Assembly: GCA_964245015.1 (NCBI GenBank)
Contig: CAXTMA010000261.1
Coordinates: forward strand, 1 to 6,233
Source: RH-AL1 sp964245015
GTDB taxonomy: Bacteria > Pseudomonadota > Alphaproteobacteria > Rhizobiales > Beijerinckiaceae
Direction: 5' to 3'
DNA length: 6,233 nt
This document shows positions 5,691 to 6,233 of this stretch, piece by piece. Numbering within the stretch: position 1 is the first letter of the stretch; every line of letters begins with the position of its first letter. Made by a program: the position numbers and the translations under genes. The notes below the pieces were generated by a model. The model saw only the letters and a program-made list of their open reading frames with translations. It searched no databases and was not told where the DNA came from.

Positions 5691-6233
5691 AGCACGGTGC
5701 TGAAGGTACCCGCGCCTGAGGCAAGGCGTGCCGTTGCGACCACGGTGCGCACCGCAGCCTCGCCGGTGGCGGACCACGTCGCGCGGGTGCCGTTGGTGTT
5801 CTTGCGCTGGATCACCGCCGGGCGCAGCGCCCGCTCGCAGGCGTTGTTTGTGGCCTCGACCTGCCCGGGGAAGAAAGTGAAGATCAGCAGCTGGGCGCGC
5901 TCGGCGCATCCGGCGCTGGATGTCGCGGGCCAAGTCGCAGTGGACCGGGGCGGCCAGGATGTCGTCCAGCAAGTGCTCCAGCCTGCGGCGTTGGCTGCGC
6001 ACGGTGGAAGCCGCCAGGGCGGTGACGCGCCGGGCCAACGCCAGGGCCGAGCCACAGCTTGAGCCGCAGCGCGATCGGGTCATCGCCGGCCTCAACCGCG
6101 CAGGCGGCGTCACGGGCAAGGTGGGCCAAGCAGGTTTGTTGGCGATCGGCGCGACCCTGCTGGGCGACGGTGCGGTCCGACAGCCACACCGCCGGCCGAT
6201 GGCCGTCCATGATCTCCTGCACCACGCAGGCGC
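5672..6233 (-). pseudogene. IS66 family transposase, frameshifted and partial
   Basis: The central and C-terminal parts of an IS66-family transposase (TnpC) are spread over three minus frames. From the right edge to about 6050 one frame gives the catalytic core: G-H-R-P-A-V-W-L-S-D-R with an active-site Asp, then Q-Q-T-C-L-A-H-L-A-R-D and L-R-L-K-L-W-L. From about 6047 to 5910 a second frame gives A-L-A-L-A-R-R-V-T-A-L-A-A-S-T-V and D-L-A-R-D-I-Q-R-R-M. From about 5905 to the stop at 5672 a third frame gives F-P-G-Q-V-E-A-T-N-N-A-C-E-R-A-L-R-P-A-V-I-Q-R-K, including the catalytic Glu, and a conserved tail G-T-F-S-T-V-L. Joined, the blocks follow the family order without large loss, so two small indels (near 6047-6050 and 5893-5910) broke the gene. 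The start lies beyond the window. The last residues, W-S-A-P-L, may be read from the neighbouring IS3 end. Confidence 0.85.
5691..6233 (-). mobile_element. IS66-family element remnant, runs off right edge
   Basis: This is the body of the IS66 element carrying the broken tnpC. The transposase tail should be followed by a short non-coding stretch and a terminal inverted repeat. Here it meets the IS3 right end almost at once, so the IS66 end is lost or displaced. The IS66 accessory genes (tnpA, tnpB), if present, would lie beyond 6233. Confidence 0.6.

Noticed and set aside
1..6233. CRISPR arrays, tRNA or rRNA genes, toxin-antitoxin pairs, phage or defence genes
   Set aside because: No regularly spaced repeats, no cloverleaf-like or rRNA-like stretch, and no such protein families were seen on either strand.

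Overview
The window is about 6.2 kb of GC-rich DNA carrying ordinary core genes followed by a short patch of decayed mobile DNA. Protein sequence features, gene order and base composition point to an alphaproteobacterium, most likely in the Hyphomicrobiales (Rhizobiales). I cannot name the genus. The order radA - cvpA - purF - short-chain dehydrogenase on one strand is, from memory, a common arrangement in that group. The HemB has the aspartate-rich (magnesium-type) metal site seen in rhizobial enzymes.

Positions 1-3594 (+ strand) hold the 3' end of radA (DNA repair, cut by the left edge), cvpA (small membrane protein of the colicin V production family), purF (first committed step of purine synthesis) and an SDR-family oxidoreductase of unknown substrate. 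Gaps of 103-152 bp separate them. They may be co-transcribed, but I see no strong promoter or terminator between them.

Positions 3604-3918 (- strand, convergent with the SDR gene) hold what looks like a small unrecognised gene of about 104 codons. Its start, Shine-Dalgarno and stop lie in one frame, but its middle third is readable only in another frame, so it is interrupted by two compensating frameshifts or by sequencing errors. hemB (- strand, 4069-5085; porphobilinogen synthase of the tetrapyrrole pathway) lies upstream of it on the same strand.

Positions 5164-6233 are a scrap yard. They hold the 3' end of an unrecognised minus-strand gene with clearly lower GC (about 55%), the C-terminal third of an IS3-family OrfB transposase (+ strand), and an IS66-family transposase (- strand) broken by two frameshifts and cut by the right edge. 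The two transposase reading frames converge with only about 10 bp between their stops. Neither insertion sequence looks able to move by itself.

I found no RNA gene, CRISPR array, defence system or clear new biological system. The best leads are the frame-broken small gene between the SDR gene and hemB, and the low-GC truncated gene at the IS junction.
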